Of a DNA stretch of 60,683 bases, positions 26,185 to 35,816 are shown piece after piece. Both the position numbers and the translations under genes were made by a program. This DNA is from Paraburkholderia sejongensis (GTDB lineage: Bacteria > Pseudomonadota > Gammaproteobacteria > Burkholderiales > Burkholderiaceae). The notes beneath the pieces are model-generated. The model was not told the DNA's origin and ran no database searches. It saw only the letters and a program-made list of their open reading frames with translations. Numbering within the stretch: the first letter of the stretch is position 1; each line of letters starts with the position of its first letter. Location of the stretch: positions 1 through 60,683 of the forward strand of contig NZ_JAJITD010000028.1 in assembly GCF_020880815.1 (NCBI RefSeq), read 5' to 3'.

Positions 26185-27270
26185 ATGAATAAAAGCCTCA
26201 GCAGCGCGCTGAAGTTCACCCTGAAGGCCGGCGCGTACGCGGCCGTTCTGGCCGGCGCGTCGTCGGCGTTCGCGCAGTCGAGCGTGCAGCTCTATGGCCA
26301 GGTCGACGAATGGGTCGGCTCGCAGAAATTCCCGGGCGGTAAGACGGCGGTGGTCGTCTCCGGCGGCGGCATGTCGACCTCGTACTGGGGCTTCAAGGGA
26401 ACGGAGGATCTCGGCAACGGCTATAAGGCGATCTTCCGGCTCGAAGGCTTCTTCCGTGCGCAGACCGGCTCGTATGGCCGCTTCGACGGCGACACCACGT
26501 TCTCGCGCAACGCCTACGTCGGCATCGAGGCGCCGTGGGGCACGGTGACGGCCGGCCGTCTGACGACGCCGCTGTTCGTGTCGACGATCCTGTTCAATCC
26601 GTTCATCGATTCGTACGTGTTCTCGCCGATGGTCACGCACACGTACCTGGGCCTCGGCACCTTCCCGACCTACACGACCGACCAGGGCGTGACCGGCGAT
26701 TCGGGCTGGAACAACGCGGTGTCGTATTCGTCGCCGAACTTCAACGGGCTGTCGGCGACCGCGATGTACGCGCTCGGCAACACCACGCAGAACGGCGCGA
26801 AGAAGTGGAGCGGCCAGGTGCTGTATTTCCACGGCCCGTTCGCGGCGACCGCGGTGTACCAGTACGTGAACTTCAACAACACCCCGGGCGACCTCGGCAG
26901 CTTCGAGACCTCCGGCGTGCCGGGTCTGCGCAGCCAGAGCGTCGCGCAGGCGGGCGTGTCGTACGACCTGAAGTTCGTCAAGCTGTACGGTCAGTACATG
27001 TACACGTACAACAACCAGCAGGTCACCAGCTGGCATGTGAATACCGGGCAGGGCGGCGTGACCGTGCCGTTCGGGCCGGGGTCGGTGATGGCGTCGTACG
27101 CGTACTCGCGCAACAGCGGCGGCCTGAACCAGACCCGTCAGACCGCGGCGCTCGGTTACGACTACCCGCTGTCGAAGCGCACCGATGTGTACGCCGCGTA
27201 CATGTTCGACAAGTTCACCGGCCAGTCGAGCGGCAATACGTACGGCGCGGGGCTGCGCGCGAAGTTCTAA
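26185..27270 (+). CDS. Outer-membrane porin, Gram-negative OmpC-like type
   Basis: A 361-aa general porin. The signal peptide (about residues 1-32, ending SSAFAQ) is followed by SSVQLYGQVDEWVG, the first beta strand of Burkholderiales porins. A constriction-loop region follows, then a C-terminal aromatic-rich strand ending GLRAKF with the terminal Phe required for BAM recognition. It should form trimeric 16-strand channels for small solutes. The start is set by GGAGATCCC before the ATG. It is monocistronic with a strong terminator. Confidence 0.95.
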   Translation: MNKSLSSALKFTLKAGAYAAVLAGASSAFAQSSVQLYGQVDEWVGSQKFPGGKTAVVVSGGGMSTSYWGFKGTEDLGNGYKAIFRLEGFFRAQTGSYGRFDGDTTFSRNAYVGIEAPWGTVTAGRLTTPLFVSTILFNPFIDSYVFSPMVTHTYLGLGTFPTYTTDQGVTGDSGWNNAVSYSSPNFNGLSATAMYALGNTTQNGAKKWSGQVLYFHGPFAATAVYQYVNFNNTPGDLGSFETSGVPGLRSQSVAQAGVSYDLKFVKLYGQYMYTYNNQQVTSWHVNTGQGGVTVPFGPGSVMASYAYSRNSGGLNQTRQTAALGYDYPLSKRTDVYAAYMFDKFTGQSSGNTYGAGLRAKF

Positions 27271-27312
27271 GCGCGGCGGCTGCCCCGGCCGCTTGTCAGA
27301 CTTTGACCGCGA

Positions 27313-27350
27313 GGCCCGCGCTCCTTTGCCTGGAGCGCGGGCTTTGTCGT
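27313..27350 (+). terminator. Terminator of the porin gene
   Basis: Perfect stem CCCGCGCTCC / GGAGCGCGGG with a 7-nt loop, followed by CTTTGTCGTTT. It lies about 45 bp after the porin stop. Confidence 0.85.
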
Positions 27351-27508
27351 TTCTGGCGGGCGCTCGTCCCGCATTCAGCGCGCGTTCGTTCGCGACGCGC
27401 GCGGCTCGGCGATTCCGCGCGCACTCACCCGCTCGCCACACTTTGCTCACCGTATCTTGATAAACCCGGCAAAATGGCGGCGATTGATTCCCCCAGCGAG
27501 CGATCGAG

Positions 27509-28441
27509 ATGGATACCCTCGTCAGCATGAAAGTGTTTCGTCACGTGGTCGAGGCCGGCAGCTTCGTCGGCGCGGCGGAGCGGATGGAGATGTCGGCCGC
27601 GATGGCGAGCAAGCACGTAATGCATCTCGAACAGCAGCTCGGCGCGCGGCTGCTCAACCGCACCACGCGCCGGGTCGCGCCGACCGAGGCGGGCCGCGAA
27701 TACTACGAGCGGCTCAGCCAGGCGCTCACCGAGCTCGACGAAGCCGGCCAGGCGGTCGGTGCGGCGAGCGTGGTGCCGCAGGGGCGGCTGCGGGTGTCGT
27801 CGCTGTCGGCGTTCGGGCTCAATCACGTGATGGCCGCGGTCGCCGACTACGCCGCGCAGTATCCGCAGGTCACCGTCGACATGACGCTGTCCGACCGGGT
27901 CGTCGAGCTGATCGACGAGGGCTTCGACGTGGCGATCCGCGCGTCACCGGGCGGGCTGAAGTCGTCGTCGCTGATCGCGCGGCAGATCGCGACCGCGCAC
28001 CTCGTGCTGTGCGCGTCGCCTGCTTATTTGCGCCGGCACGGCGCGCCGAAGAGCGTCGCCGATCTGGCGCGGCACAACTATCTGCAATACGCGGGCGTGT
28101 CGGCGCTGGAGGTCGCGACCGGCGATGCGTCGTCGCGCGTGCGGCTGTCGGGCAATCTGATCGTCAACCAGCTCGAAGCGCTGCGGGTGGTCGTGCTGCA
28201 CGGCGCGGGCATCGCGGTGCTGGGCACCGAGGTGATCGGCAGCGATCTCGCCGAGGGGCGGCTCGTGCCGCTGCTGGTCGACGAAGTGCCGCCGCGCGAG
28301 CTGCCGATTCACGTGATGTACACGAGCCGGCGGCATCTGTCGGCGAAGGTGCGCTCGTTCGTCGATTTTCTGGCGGCGCGTTTTGCGAACGAGGCGCTGT
28401 GGCCGTCGCTGGAGCAGATCAAGGCGTTGGCGGCGCGCTAG
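27509..28441 (+). CDS. LysR-family transcriptional regulator
   Basis: A 310-aa regulator with an N-terminal winged HTH (MDTLVSMKVFRHVVEAGSFV, then the MEMSAAMASKHVMHLEQQLG recognition region) and a C-terminal substrate-binding fold (about 90-300). It belongs to the DsdA/CrgA-like LysR group that begins with MDxLxSM. It lies 77 bp upstream of icmF on the same strand, so it may be cotranscribed with or control it, but no effector is readable. Confidence 0.93.
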   Translation: MDTLVSMKVFRHVVEAGSFVGAAERMEMSAAMASKHVMHLEQQLGARLLNRTTRRVAPTEAGREYYERLSQALTELDEAGQAVGAASVVPQGRLRVSSLSAFGLNHVMAAVADYAAQYPQVTVDMTLSDRVVELIDEGFDVAIRASPGGLKSSSLIARQIATAHLVLCASPAYLRRHGAPKSVADLARHNYLQYAGVSALEVATGDASSRVRLSGNLIVNQLEALRVVVLHGAGIAVLGTEVIGSDLAEGRLVPLLVDEVPPRELPIHVMYTSRRHLSAKVRSFVDFLAARFANEALWPSLEQIKALAAR

Positions 28442-28518
28442 CCCACCCTCACTGCCGCCATACCCCATTTAGCTATACTGATCGGCAACACCCATCAGCT
28501 AGATGAACTGGGGGAGAC

Positions 28519-31500
28519 ATGACCGATCTGTCCACGCCGCAGCGCGCCGGCAGCCACGAGCTGCCCGCCGGGCGGCGTCTGCGTTTCGTCACCGCCGCCG
28601 CATTGTTCGACGGCCACGACGCGTCGATCAACATCATGCGGCGCATCCTGCAGGCGAGCGGCGTCGAGGTGATCCACCTCGGCCATAACCGCTCGGTCGC
28701 CGAAGTCGCGGCCGCCGCGCTCGACGAGGACGCCGACGGCGTCGCCGTGTCGAGCTACCAGGGCGGCCACAACGAATATTTCCGTTACCTGGTCGAGTTG
28801 CTGCGCGCCGGCGGCGGCGAGCGCATCAAGGTGTTCGGCGGCGGGGGCGGCGTGATCGTTCCCGAGGAGATCGCCGCGCTCGAACGCGATGGCGTCGAGA
28901 AAATCTATTCGCCGCACGACGGTCAGCGGCTGGGCCTGCAAGGGATGATCGACGACATGATCGCGCGCTGCGTCGAAGGCGCGCGCGCGGCCGAAGCGGC
29001 GCGGCCCGCGCCGGTTGATGCATGGCTCGGCGAACTGGCCGCGCAACGTTCGACACCGCCCACCACGGCCACCTTCCGGCGCCTCGCGCAACTGATCAGC
29101 GCGTTCGAAACCGGCACGGCCGATTCCGCGTCGCGCGACCGGCTCTCGGCCATCACGCAAAGCGCGCAAGTCCCGATCCTCGGCGTCACCGGCACCGGCG
29201 GCGCCGGCAAATCTTCACTGACCGACGAGCTGATCCGCCGCTTTCGCCTCGACTACGGCGACACGCTGACGATCGCGGTGCTCGCGATCGACCCGTCGCG
29301 CCGCAAATCCGGCGGCGCGCTGCTCGGCGACCGCATCCGCATGAACGCGATCGGCGAGTGGGGTAACGGCGCGCACGGCGGCGCCCGCGTCTACATGCGC
29401 TCGATGGCCACCCGCGAGGCATCGAGCGAAGTGTCCGCGTCGTTGCCCGACGCGCTGCGCCTGTGCAAGGCGGCCGGCTTCGATCTGATCGTGGTCGAAA
29501 CCTCGGGGATCGGTCAGGGCGACGCGGCGATCGTGCCGTTCGTCGATGAATCGCTGTACGTGATGACGCCCGAGTTCGGCGCCGCGAGTCAGCTCGAAAA
29601 GATCGACATGCTCGATTTCGCGAGCTTCGTCGCGATCAACAAGTTCGACCGCAACGGTGCGCAGGACGCGCTGCGCGACGTCGCCAAGCAGGTGCAGCGC
29701 AATCGCGCGCAGTTCGCGACGCCGCCCGAAGCGATGCCGGTATTCGGCACGATCGCGTCGCGCTTTAACGACGATGGCGTGACCGCGCTGTACCGGCACA
29801 TCGCCGCCGCGCTGCGCCGCCACGGTCTGCGCGACGGCGGCGGCCGGCTCGGCGCGGCCGACGGCCTGCGCTTTTCGAGCAACCTGCACGCGATCGTGCC
29901 GCCTGCGCGGGTCCGCTATCTGGCCGACATCGCGCAGACGCTGCGCGGCTATCGCGAGCGGGCCGACGCGCAGGCGCGCATCGCGCGCGAGCGCTGGCAA
30001 CTGGGCGAAGCGCGCCGGATGCTGGCCGAAACGAACAGCGCAGCCGCGGACCAACTGAGCTGCCTCGACACACTGATCGAACAACGCAACACCGCACTCG
30101 GCGAGCGCGAGCGCGAGCTGCTCGACGCATGGCCGCAAACGGTCGCCGCGTATTCCGGCACCGAACACGTGGTGCGAATCCGCGACCGCGAAATCCGCAC
30201 CGCGCTGGCGGTAACCACGCTGTCCGGTTCCGAGGTCCGCAAAGTTTCGCTGCCGAAATTCGTCGATCACGGCGAAATCCTGCGCTGGCTGATGCTCGAC
30301 AATCTGCCCGGCTATTTCCCGTTCACCGCCGGCGTGTTTCCGTTTCGCCGCGAGAACGAAGACCCGACGCGGATGTTCGCGGGCGAGGGCGATCCGCAAC
30401 GCACCAACCGCCGCTTCAAGCTGCTGTCCGACGGGATGCCGGCCAAGCGTCTGTCCACCGCATTCGATTCGGTGACGCTGTACGGCGAGGAGCCGCACGA
30501 GCGCCCCGATATCTACGGCAAGGTCGGCAACTCCGGCGTGTCGATCGCGACGCTCGACGACATGAAGACGCTGTACGACGGCTTCGACCTGTGCTCGCCG
30601 GAAACCTCGGTATCGATGACGATCAACGGCCCCGCGCCGACCATCCTCGCGATGTTCTTCAACGTCGCGATCGATCAGCAGATCGCACTGAAGGAACAGC
30701 AACAAGGCCGCCCGCTCACCGCCGATGAACTCGCGCAAACCCGCCGCGCCGCGCTCGAAAACGTGCGCGGCACCGTGCAGGCCGACATTCTTAAGGAGGA
30801 CCAGGGACAAAACACCTGCATCTTCTCGACCGAATTCAGCCTGAAAGTAATGGGCGATATTCAGGCGTATTTCGTCGAGCACGGTGTGCGCAATTTCTAT
30901 TCGGTGTCGATCTCCGGCTATCACATCGCCGAGGCCGGCGCGAACCCGATTTCGCAGCTCGCGTACACGCTCGCGAACGGCTTCACCTACGTCGAGGCGT
31001 ATCTGGCGCGCGGCATGTCGATCGACGACTTCGCGCCGAACCTGTCGTTCTTCTTCTCGAATGGGATGGACCCGGAATACACGGTGCTCGGCCGCGTCGC
31101 GCGCCGCATCTGGGCGGTCGCGATGCGCGAGCGTTACGGTGCGAACGAGCGCAGCCAGAAGCTGAAGTACCACGTGCAAACGTCGGGCCGCAGCCTGCAC
31201 GCGCAGGAGATCGATTTCAACGACATCCGCACCACGCTACAGGCGTTGATCGCGATCTACGACAACTGCAACTCGCTGCACACCAATGCATTCGACGAAG
31301 CGATCACGACGCCGACCGAGGAATCGGTGCGCCGCGCGGTCGCGATCCAGTTGATCATCAATCGCGAGTGGGGACTGGCGAAGAACCAGAATCCGAATCA
31401 GGGCAGCTTCGTGATCGACGAGTTGACCGATCTGGTCGAGGCCGCGGTGCTCGCCGAGTTCGACCGGCTGACCGAGCGCGGCGGCGTGCTCGGCGCGATG

Positions 31501-31866
31501 GAAACCGGGTATCAGCGCGGGCGGATTCAGGACGAGTCGATGCTGTACGAGCATCGCAAGCATGACGGCTCGTATCCGATCGTCGGCGTGAATACGTTTT
31601 TGAGCGCGCATCCGCACGAGGCGCCGCGGCCGCTGGTGCTGGCCCGTTCGACCGACGAGGAAAAGCGCAGTCAGCTGACGCGGCTGCGCGAGTTTCAGTC
31701 GAAGCACCGCGATGCCGCGCCGGCCGCGTTGGAGCGCCTGAAGCGCGCGGTGATCGACGACGCCAATGTGTTCGAGGTGCTGATGGACGCGGTGCGCGTG
31801 TGTTCGCTCGGGCAGATCACGCACGCGCTGTTCGAGGTGGGCGGGCAGTACCGGCGCAATATGTAG
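28519..31866 (+). CDS. icmF: Fused isobutyryl-CoA mutase with G-protein chaperone
   Basis: A 1115-aa adenosylcobalamin-dependent enzyme that interconverts isobutyryl-CoA and n-butyryl-CoA (some family members also use pivalyl/isovaleryl-CoA). An N-terminal B12-binding domain carries DGHDASIN at 31-38 with the cobalt ligand His33. A MeaI-type GTPase follows with its P-loop GVTGTGGAGKSS at 222-233. The large C-terminal mutase TIM barrel starts at about 550. Its length and order match characterised IcmF proteins of Cupriavidus and Burkholderia. The start at 28519 follows GGGGGAGAC. The GTPase is thought to gate cofactor loading. Expected role: branched-chain acyl-CoA metabolism. Confidence 0.95.
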   Translation: MTDLSTPQRAGSHELPAGRRLRFVTAAALFDGHDASINIMRRILQASGVEVIHLGHNRSVAEVAAAALDEDADGVAVSSYQGGHNEYFRYLVELLRAGGGERIKVFGGGGGVIVPEEIAALERDGVEKIYSPHDGQRLGLQGMIDDMIARCVEGARAAEAARPAPVDAWLGELAAQRSTPPTTATFRRLAQLISAFETGTADSASRDRLSAITQSAQVPILGVTGTGGAGKSSLTDELIRRFRLDYGDTLTIAVLAIDPSRRKSGGALLGDRIRMNAIGEWGNGAHGGARVYMRSMATREASSEVSASLPDALRLCKAAGFDLIVVETSGIGQGDAAIVPFVDESLYVMTPEFGAASQLEKIDMLDFASFVAINKFDRNGAQDALRDVAKQVQRNRAQFATPPEAMPVFGTIASRFNDDGVTALYRHIAAALRRHGLRDGGGRLGAADGLRFSSNLHAIVPPARVRYLADIAQTLRGYRERADAQARIARERWQLGEARRMLAETNSAAADQLSCLDTLIEQRNTALGERERELLDAWPQTVAAYSGTEHVVRIRDREIRTALAVTTLSGSEVRKVSLPKFVDHGEILRWLMLDNLPGYFPFTAGVFPFRRENEDPTRMFAGEGDPQRTNRRFKLLSDGMPAKRLSTAFDSVTLYGEEPHERPDIYGKVGNSGVSIATLDDMKTLYDGFDLCSPETSVSMTINGPAPTILAMFFNVAIDQQIALKEQQQGRPLTADELAQTRRAALENVRGTVQADILKEDQGQNTCIFSTEFSLKVMGDIQAYFVEHGVRNFYSVSISGYHIAEAGANPISQLAYTLANGFTYVEAYLARGMSIDDFAPNLSFFFSNGMDPEYTVLGRVARRIWAVAMRERYGANERSQKLKYHVQTSGRSLHAQEIDFNDIRTTLQALIAIYDNCNSLHTNAFDEAITTPTEESVRRAVAIQLIINREWGLAKNQNPNQGSFVIDELTDLVEAAVLAEFDRLTERGGVLGAMETGYQRGRIQDESMLYEHRKHDGSYPIVGVNTFLSAHPHEAPRPLVLARSTDEEKRSQLTRLREFQSKHRDAAPAALERLKRAVIDDANVFEVLMDAVRVCSLGQITHALFEVGGQYRRNM

Positions 31867-31998
31867 TGCCGGTGCAAGCGGGCGAGTGCAAGCGGGCGGG
31901 TGGCGCGACTCCTCGCGCCCCGGTCTTTTCAAGCGCGAATGACGCGGCTCGTGGCATGTGTATCGCGCCGCGAGCCGCCTCAGCGCTTCAATCACGCG

Positions 31999-32958
31999 TC
32001 AGCGCGCAATTCCCAGCCGCGCCTTCGCGTCGTCGTATTCCTTCTTGAGCCGCTGCACGAGTTCGGCGACGCTCGGCACGTCGTCCATCAGGCCGACGCC
32101 CTGGCCCGCGCCCCAGATGTCCTTCCACGCCTTCGCCTTGTCGCTGCCGAAATTCATCTTGCTCTTGTCCGATTCGGGGAGCGCGTCCGGATCGAGCCCG
32201 GCGTTCAGAATGCTCTCGCGGATGTAGTTGCCGTGCACGCCGGTAAACAGGTTCGTGTAGATGATGTCCGCGGACTTCGAGTTGATGATCGCCTGCTTGT
32301 ACGCGTCGACCGCGTGCGCCTCTTTGGTCGCGATGAAGCGCGTGCCCATGTACGCGAGGTCCGCGCCCATCGCCTGCGCGGCAAGAATCGAGCCGCCGTT
32401 CGCGATCGAGCCGGACAGCACGATCGGGCCGTCGAACACGCGGCGCACTTCGCCGACCAGCGCGAACGGCGAGGTCGTGCCCGCATGGCCGCCGGCGCCC
32501 GACGCCACCAGAATCAGCCCGTCTACACCGGCTTCGAGCGCCTTTTGCGCGTGGCGCAGATTGATCACGTCGTGCAGCACGATGCCGCCGTAGCTGTGCA
32601 CCGCATCGACGATCTCGCGCGCCGGCGCGCGCAGGCTGGTGATGAAGATCGGCACCTTGTGTTCGACGCACATGCGCACGTCCTGCTCGAGCCGCGCGTT
32701 CGACTGATGGACGATCTGATTGACCGCGATCGGGCCGATCACCGCGTCGGGGTTCGCCGCCTTGTGCTCGGCGAGCTGCCGCTGGATCTGCGTGAGCCAC
32801 TCGTCGAGCAACTCGGCCGGGCGCGCGTTCAGCGCCGGGAACGAACCGACGATACCGGCCTTGCACTGGGCCAGCACGAGTTCGGGATAACTGACGATGA
32901 ACATCGGTGAAGCGACGACGGGCAACGCGAGATTTTGCAGTACGGCGGGCAATGCCAT
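31999..32958 (-). CDS. Nitronate monooxygenase (2-nitropropane dioxygenase family)
   Basis: A 319-aa FMN TIM-barrel enzyme that oxidises alkyl nitronates, such as propionate 3-nitronate, to carbonyl compounds and nitrite. Family motifs are ALPVVASPMFIVS at the N-terminus and ASGAGGHAGT in the middle (phosphate/FMN loop). The start at 32958 follows GGAGACACTCAAC. It converges with icmF across a 130-bp gap that contains a GC-rich hairpin (about 31949-31978) and is divergent from the dehalogenase gene. Confidence 0.92.
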   Translation of the reverse strand: MALPAVLQNLALPVVASPMFIVSYPELVLAQCKAGIVGSFPALNARPAELLDEWLTQIQRQLAEHKAANPDAVIGPIAVNQIVHQSNARLEQDVRMCVEHKVPIFITSLRAPAREIVDAVHSYGGIVLHDVINLRHAQKALEAGVDGLILVASGAGGHAGTTSPFALVGEVRRVFDGPIVLSGSIANGGSILAAQAMGADLAYMGTRFIATKEAHAVDAYKQAIINSKSADIIYTNLFTGVHGNYIRESILNAGLDPDALPESDKSKMNFGSDKAKAWKDIWGAGQGVGLMDDVPSVAELVQRLKKEYDDAKARLGIAR

Positions 32959-33283
32959 GTTGAGTGTCTCCAGTGTCGTTATGAAGCGGCCGATACGATG
33001 CGCGCGAGCGGTGTAAGCGGTTGGCGTTCGATGAGTTTAGCGGCACCCGCCCGGCGGCGGGTTCGGCTTTCGCAAAGCCTGCCAGCGCAAAACCGAGAGG
33101 CGAATGCGGCCGCAATAAAGAACGATCGTTCGATTATATGCGAAGCAAATTGCACGTGCGTAACTGGGCGTTGGGAACAGTTGAAGGAGTGTTCAGGTTC
33201 TATGCATGCGTGGGTTAACCCACCTCGCGCGGACATATAGGGCTTCTACAATGCACAAACCTTCAAACGACCAACGAGACGTC
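32959..33283. promoter_or_regulatory. Divergent promoter region with perfect palindromes
   Basis: 325 bp between nitronate monooxygenase (minus) and the haloacetate-dehalogenase-like gene (plus). It holds a perfect 12-bp palindrome GAACGATCGTTC at 33120-33131, of the type bound by TetR-family repressors, and another perfect repeat GGCTTT-CGC-AAAGCC at 33065-33079. No TetR gene is adjacent. Confidence 0.5.
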
Positions 33284-34174
33284 ATGGCCTTCGAGAACTT
33301 CTCGCCCTTTCGCGTCGCCGTTGGCGATGTCGATATTTTCGGAGTGAAGGGCGGTGCGGGGCCGCCTCTGTTGCTGCTGCACGGCCATCCGCAATCGCAC
33401 CTGATCTGGGCGCGCAGCGCGGCGCCGCTCGCGCAGCACTTCACGGTGATCGCCACCGATCTGCGCGGCTACGGCGCGTCGGGCAAACCGGCGAGCGACC
33501 CGAGCCACGCTCCTTATTCGAAGCGCACGATGGCCGCCGATCAGGTCGCGGTGATGCGCGAACTCGGCTTCGAGCGCTTCCTCGTGTGCGCGCACGATCG
33601 CGGCGCGCGCGTCGCGCACCGGATGGCGCTCGATCACGCCGATGCGGTCGAGCGTTTGATGCTGCTCGACATCGCGCCGACGCTCGCGATGTACGAAGCC
33701 ACCGACCGCGCGTTCGCGACGCATTACTTCCACTGGTTCTTCCTGATCCAGCCCGAGCCGTTGCCGGAGACGCTGATCGGCGCGAATCCGGCCGCGTATG
33801 TCGATGCGGTGATGGGCGGCCGCCACGCGGGGCTCGCGCCGTTCGAGCCGGCCGCGCTCGACGCGTATCGCGCGGCGCTCGCGCAACCGGGCGCGGTGCA
33901 CGCGATGTGCGAGGACTACCGCGCGTCGGCGAGCATCGACCTCGAACACGACCGCGCCGATATCGAGCGCGGCAACAAGATCGGTTGTCCGCTGCGGGTG
34001 TTGTGGGGCGAGAAGGGCGTGATCGAGAAATGCTTCGATGCGCTCGCCGAATGGCGGCACGTCGCGCGCGATGTGAGCGGGCGCGCGTTGCCGTGCGGGC
34101 ACTATCTGCCGGAGGAAGCGCCGGACGAACTGGTCGCCGAGATGCTGTCGTTTTTCGAGGCGGTTGAACGCTGA
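33284..34174 (+). CDS. Haloacetate (fluoroacetate) dehalogenase-like alpha/beta hydrolase
   Basis: A 296-aa alpha/beta-hydrolase. The nucleophile elbow is HDRGARV with Asp105, not Ser, followed by two Arg, exactly as in fluoroacetate dehalogenases (DehH1/FAcD). The HW pair in the cap (FHWFFLIQPEPLPE) that lines the halide pocket is also conserved, and the catalytic His is in LPCGHYLPEEAPDEL near the C-terminus. The predicted reaction is haloacetate plus water to glycolate plus halide. The start at 33284 (MAFENFSPF) fits the family; an in-frame ATG at 33251 is possible. Epoxide hydrolase is a less likely alternative. Confidence 0.88.
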   Translation: MAFENFSPFRVAVGDVDIFGVKGGAGPPLLLLHGHPQSHLIWARSAAPLAQHFTVIATDLRGYGASGKPASDPSHAPYSKRTMAADQVAVMRELGFERFLVCAHDRGARVAHRMALDHADAVERLMLLDIAPTLAMYEATDRAFATHYFHWFFLIQPEPLPETLIGANPAAYVDAVMGGRHAGLAPFEPAALDAYRAALAQPGAVHAMCEDYRASASIDLEHDRADIERGNKIGCPLRVLWGEKGVIEKCFDALAEWRHVARDVSGRALPCGHYLPEEAPDELVAEMLSFFEAVER

Positions 34175-34271
34175 GGGAATGGCCGCGTCATGCGGCCGTT
34201 GCAACCCGGGGCCGTTGCGCGCAGCCCTCATCACTCAGGCCGCGCACGGCGGCCTTCCAATTCATTGTTCT

Positions 34272-34742
34272 TTATCCCAACGGCGGCAAGCGCCGCGCAA
34301 CCGGCGTCGACTTGACGATCGCGGTGCTGGTTTCCGCGCGCTCGGTCACCTTCGCCAGAATCTCGTCCAGCTGCTCGATCGAATGCAGATATAGCCGGCA
34401 GATAAAGCAATCGTCGCCGGTGACCTTGTCGCATTCGACGAATTCCGGAATGCGCCGGATCACGTCCTCCACCAGATGCAGCTGACCCGGCAGCGGCTTC
34501 ACGCGCACGATCGCCTGCAACGTGTAGCCGAGCGCGTGCGGGTCGATCTGCACGGTGAAGCGTTCGATCACCTGTTGCGCTTCGAGCCGCCGCACGCGCT
34601 CGGCGGTGCTCGGCGCCGATAGCCCGACCTGGCGCGCGAGTTCGCTGACCGGCTGGCGCGCGTCCTCGGCGAGCGCGGCGAGCAGCGCGCGGTCGGTTTC
34701 GTCGAGCGCGACGGGGGCGGGCGATACAACGCGTTTGCTCAT
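34272..34742 (-). CDS. Lrp/AsnC-family transcriptional regulator
   Basis: A 156-aa regulator with an N-terminal HTH (LDETDRALLAALAEDARQPV, SELARQVGLSAPSTAERVRR) and a C-terminal RAM ligand-binding domain. It is transcribed divergently from a DMT-family exporter gene 115 bp away, a common pairing in which an amino-acid-sensing Lrp controls an exporter. The ligand is not readable. Confidence 0.93.
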   Translation of the reverse strand: MSKRVVSPAPVALDETDRALLAALAEDARQPVSELARQVGLSAPSTAERVRRLEAQQVIERFTVQIDPHALGYTLQAIVRVKPLPGQLHLVEDVIRRIPEFVECDKVTGDDCFICRLYLHSIEQLDEILAKVTERAETSTAIVKSTPVARRLPPLG

Positions 34743-34856
34743 GATGGCCTTCGTTTATTAGGTGAAAAGGCGGCAACGCTTAAGTTTAGCCATGTATTCG
34801 CGGGGACCGATTAATTACACTGCCAGTCATACAGGAATCAATCCGGGAATCGAATC

Positions 34857-35816
34857 ATGGCTTCAGAGCAGATCGCTTCAAACCCGCCTTCAACCGGAGC
34901 CTCGCGCGGCGAGGCCAACGAAATCCGCCGCGGCGCGGCCGAGATGAGTATCGCGATGCTGATGTCGGGCACGATCGGCTGGCTCGTCGTGTCGTCGCAG
35001 CAAAGCCCCTTCAACGTGGTGTTCTTTCGCTGCCTGTTCGGCGGCGCGACGCTCGCGCTCGTGTGCGCGCTGCTCGGCCTGTTTCGCCGCGAGCTGTTCT
35101 CGTGGAAGATGCTCGGCCTCGCGCTGCTCGGCGGCGCGGCGATCGTCGCCAACTGGGTGCTGCTGTTCGCCGCGTATTCGCGCGCGTCGATTTCGATGGC
35201 GACCGCGGTCTACAACACCCAGCCGTTCATGCTGGTCGCGCTCGGCGCGTTGGTGTTCCGCGAACGCATCAGTGCGTCGACGATCGGCTGGCTCGCGGTC
35301 GCGTTCGCCGGCCTCGTGCTCGTCGTGCGGGTCGAGCCGGCCGTGCTCGCGCTGCCGGGCCAATACCTGACCGGCGTCGCGTATGCGGTCGGCGCGGCGG
35401 CGATGTACGCGCTGTCGTCGATCATCACGAAGCGCCTGAAGGGCACGCCGCCGCATCTGCTCGCGCTGATCCAGGTGTCGCTCGGCGTGCTGCTGCTCGC
35501 GCCGTTCGTGCGCTTCGACGCGCTGCCGGCGAGCGCGACGCAGTGGCTCGAACTGGTCGTGCTCGGCGTCGTGCATACCGGGGTCATGTACGTGCTGCTG
35601 TATGGCGCGATCCAGAAGCTGCCGACCTCGATGACCGGTGCGCTGTCCTTCATCTATCCGGTGGTGGCGATCATCGTCGACCGGATCGCGTTCGGGCAGA
35701 CGCTTGCATGGCTTCAGGTGCTCGGCGCGGCGCTGATTCTGCTCGCGGCGGCCGGCGTCAATCTCGGCTGGCGCATCGTGCCGCGCGGCAAGCCGCTGTC
35801 GTCGGGTTCGACGTGA
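34857..35816 (+). CDS. EamA/DMT-superfamily transporter
   Basis: A 319-aa membrane protein with 10 predicted TM segments in two EamA repeats (about 30-155 and 165-300). Family features are NVVFFRCLFGGATLAL after TM1 and the second-half GALSFIYPVVAIIVDRIAFGQ. It is likely an exporter of amino acids or related metabolites. The divergent Lrp regulator supports this but does not fix the substrate. The ATG at 34857 has only a weak upstream purine stretch. Confidence 0.9.
   Translation: MASEQIASNPPSTGASRGEANEIRRGAAEMSIAMLMSGTIGWLVVSSQQSPFNVVFFRCLFGGATLALVCALLGLFRRELFSWKMLGLALLGGAAIVANWVLLFAAYSRASISMATAVYNTQPFMLVALGALVFRERISASTIGWLAVAFAGLVLVVRVEPAVLALPGQYLTGVAYAVGAAAMYALSSIITKRLKGTPPHLLALIQVSLGVLLLAPFVRFDALPASATQWLELVVLGVVHTGVMYVLLYGAIQKLPTSMTGALSFIYPVVAIIVDRIAFGQTLAWLQVLGAALILLAAAGVNLGWRIVPRGKPLSSGST

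Noticed and set aside
29215..31200. 661-codon open frame antisense to icmF
   Set aside because: No domain, biased composition, and it overlaps the well-supported IcmF mutase region.
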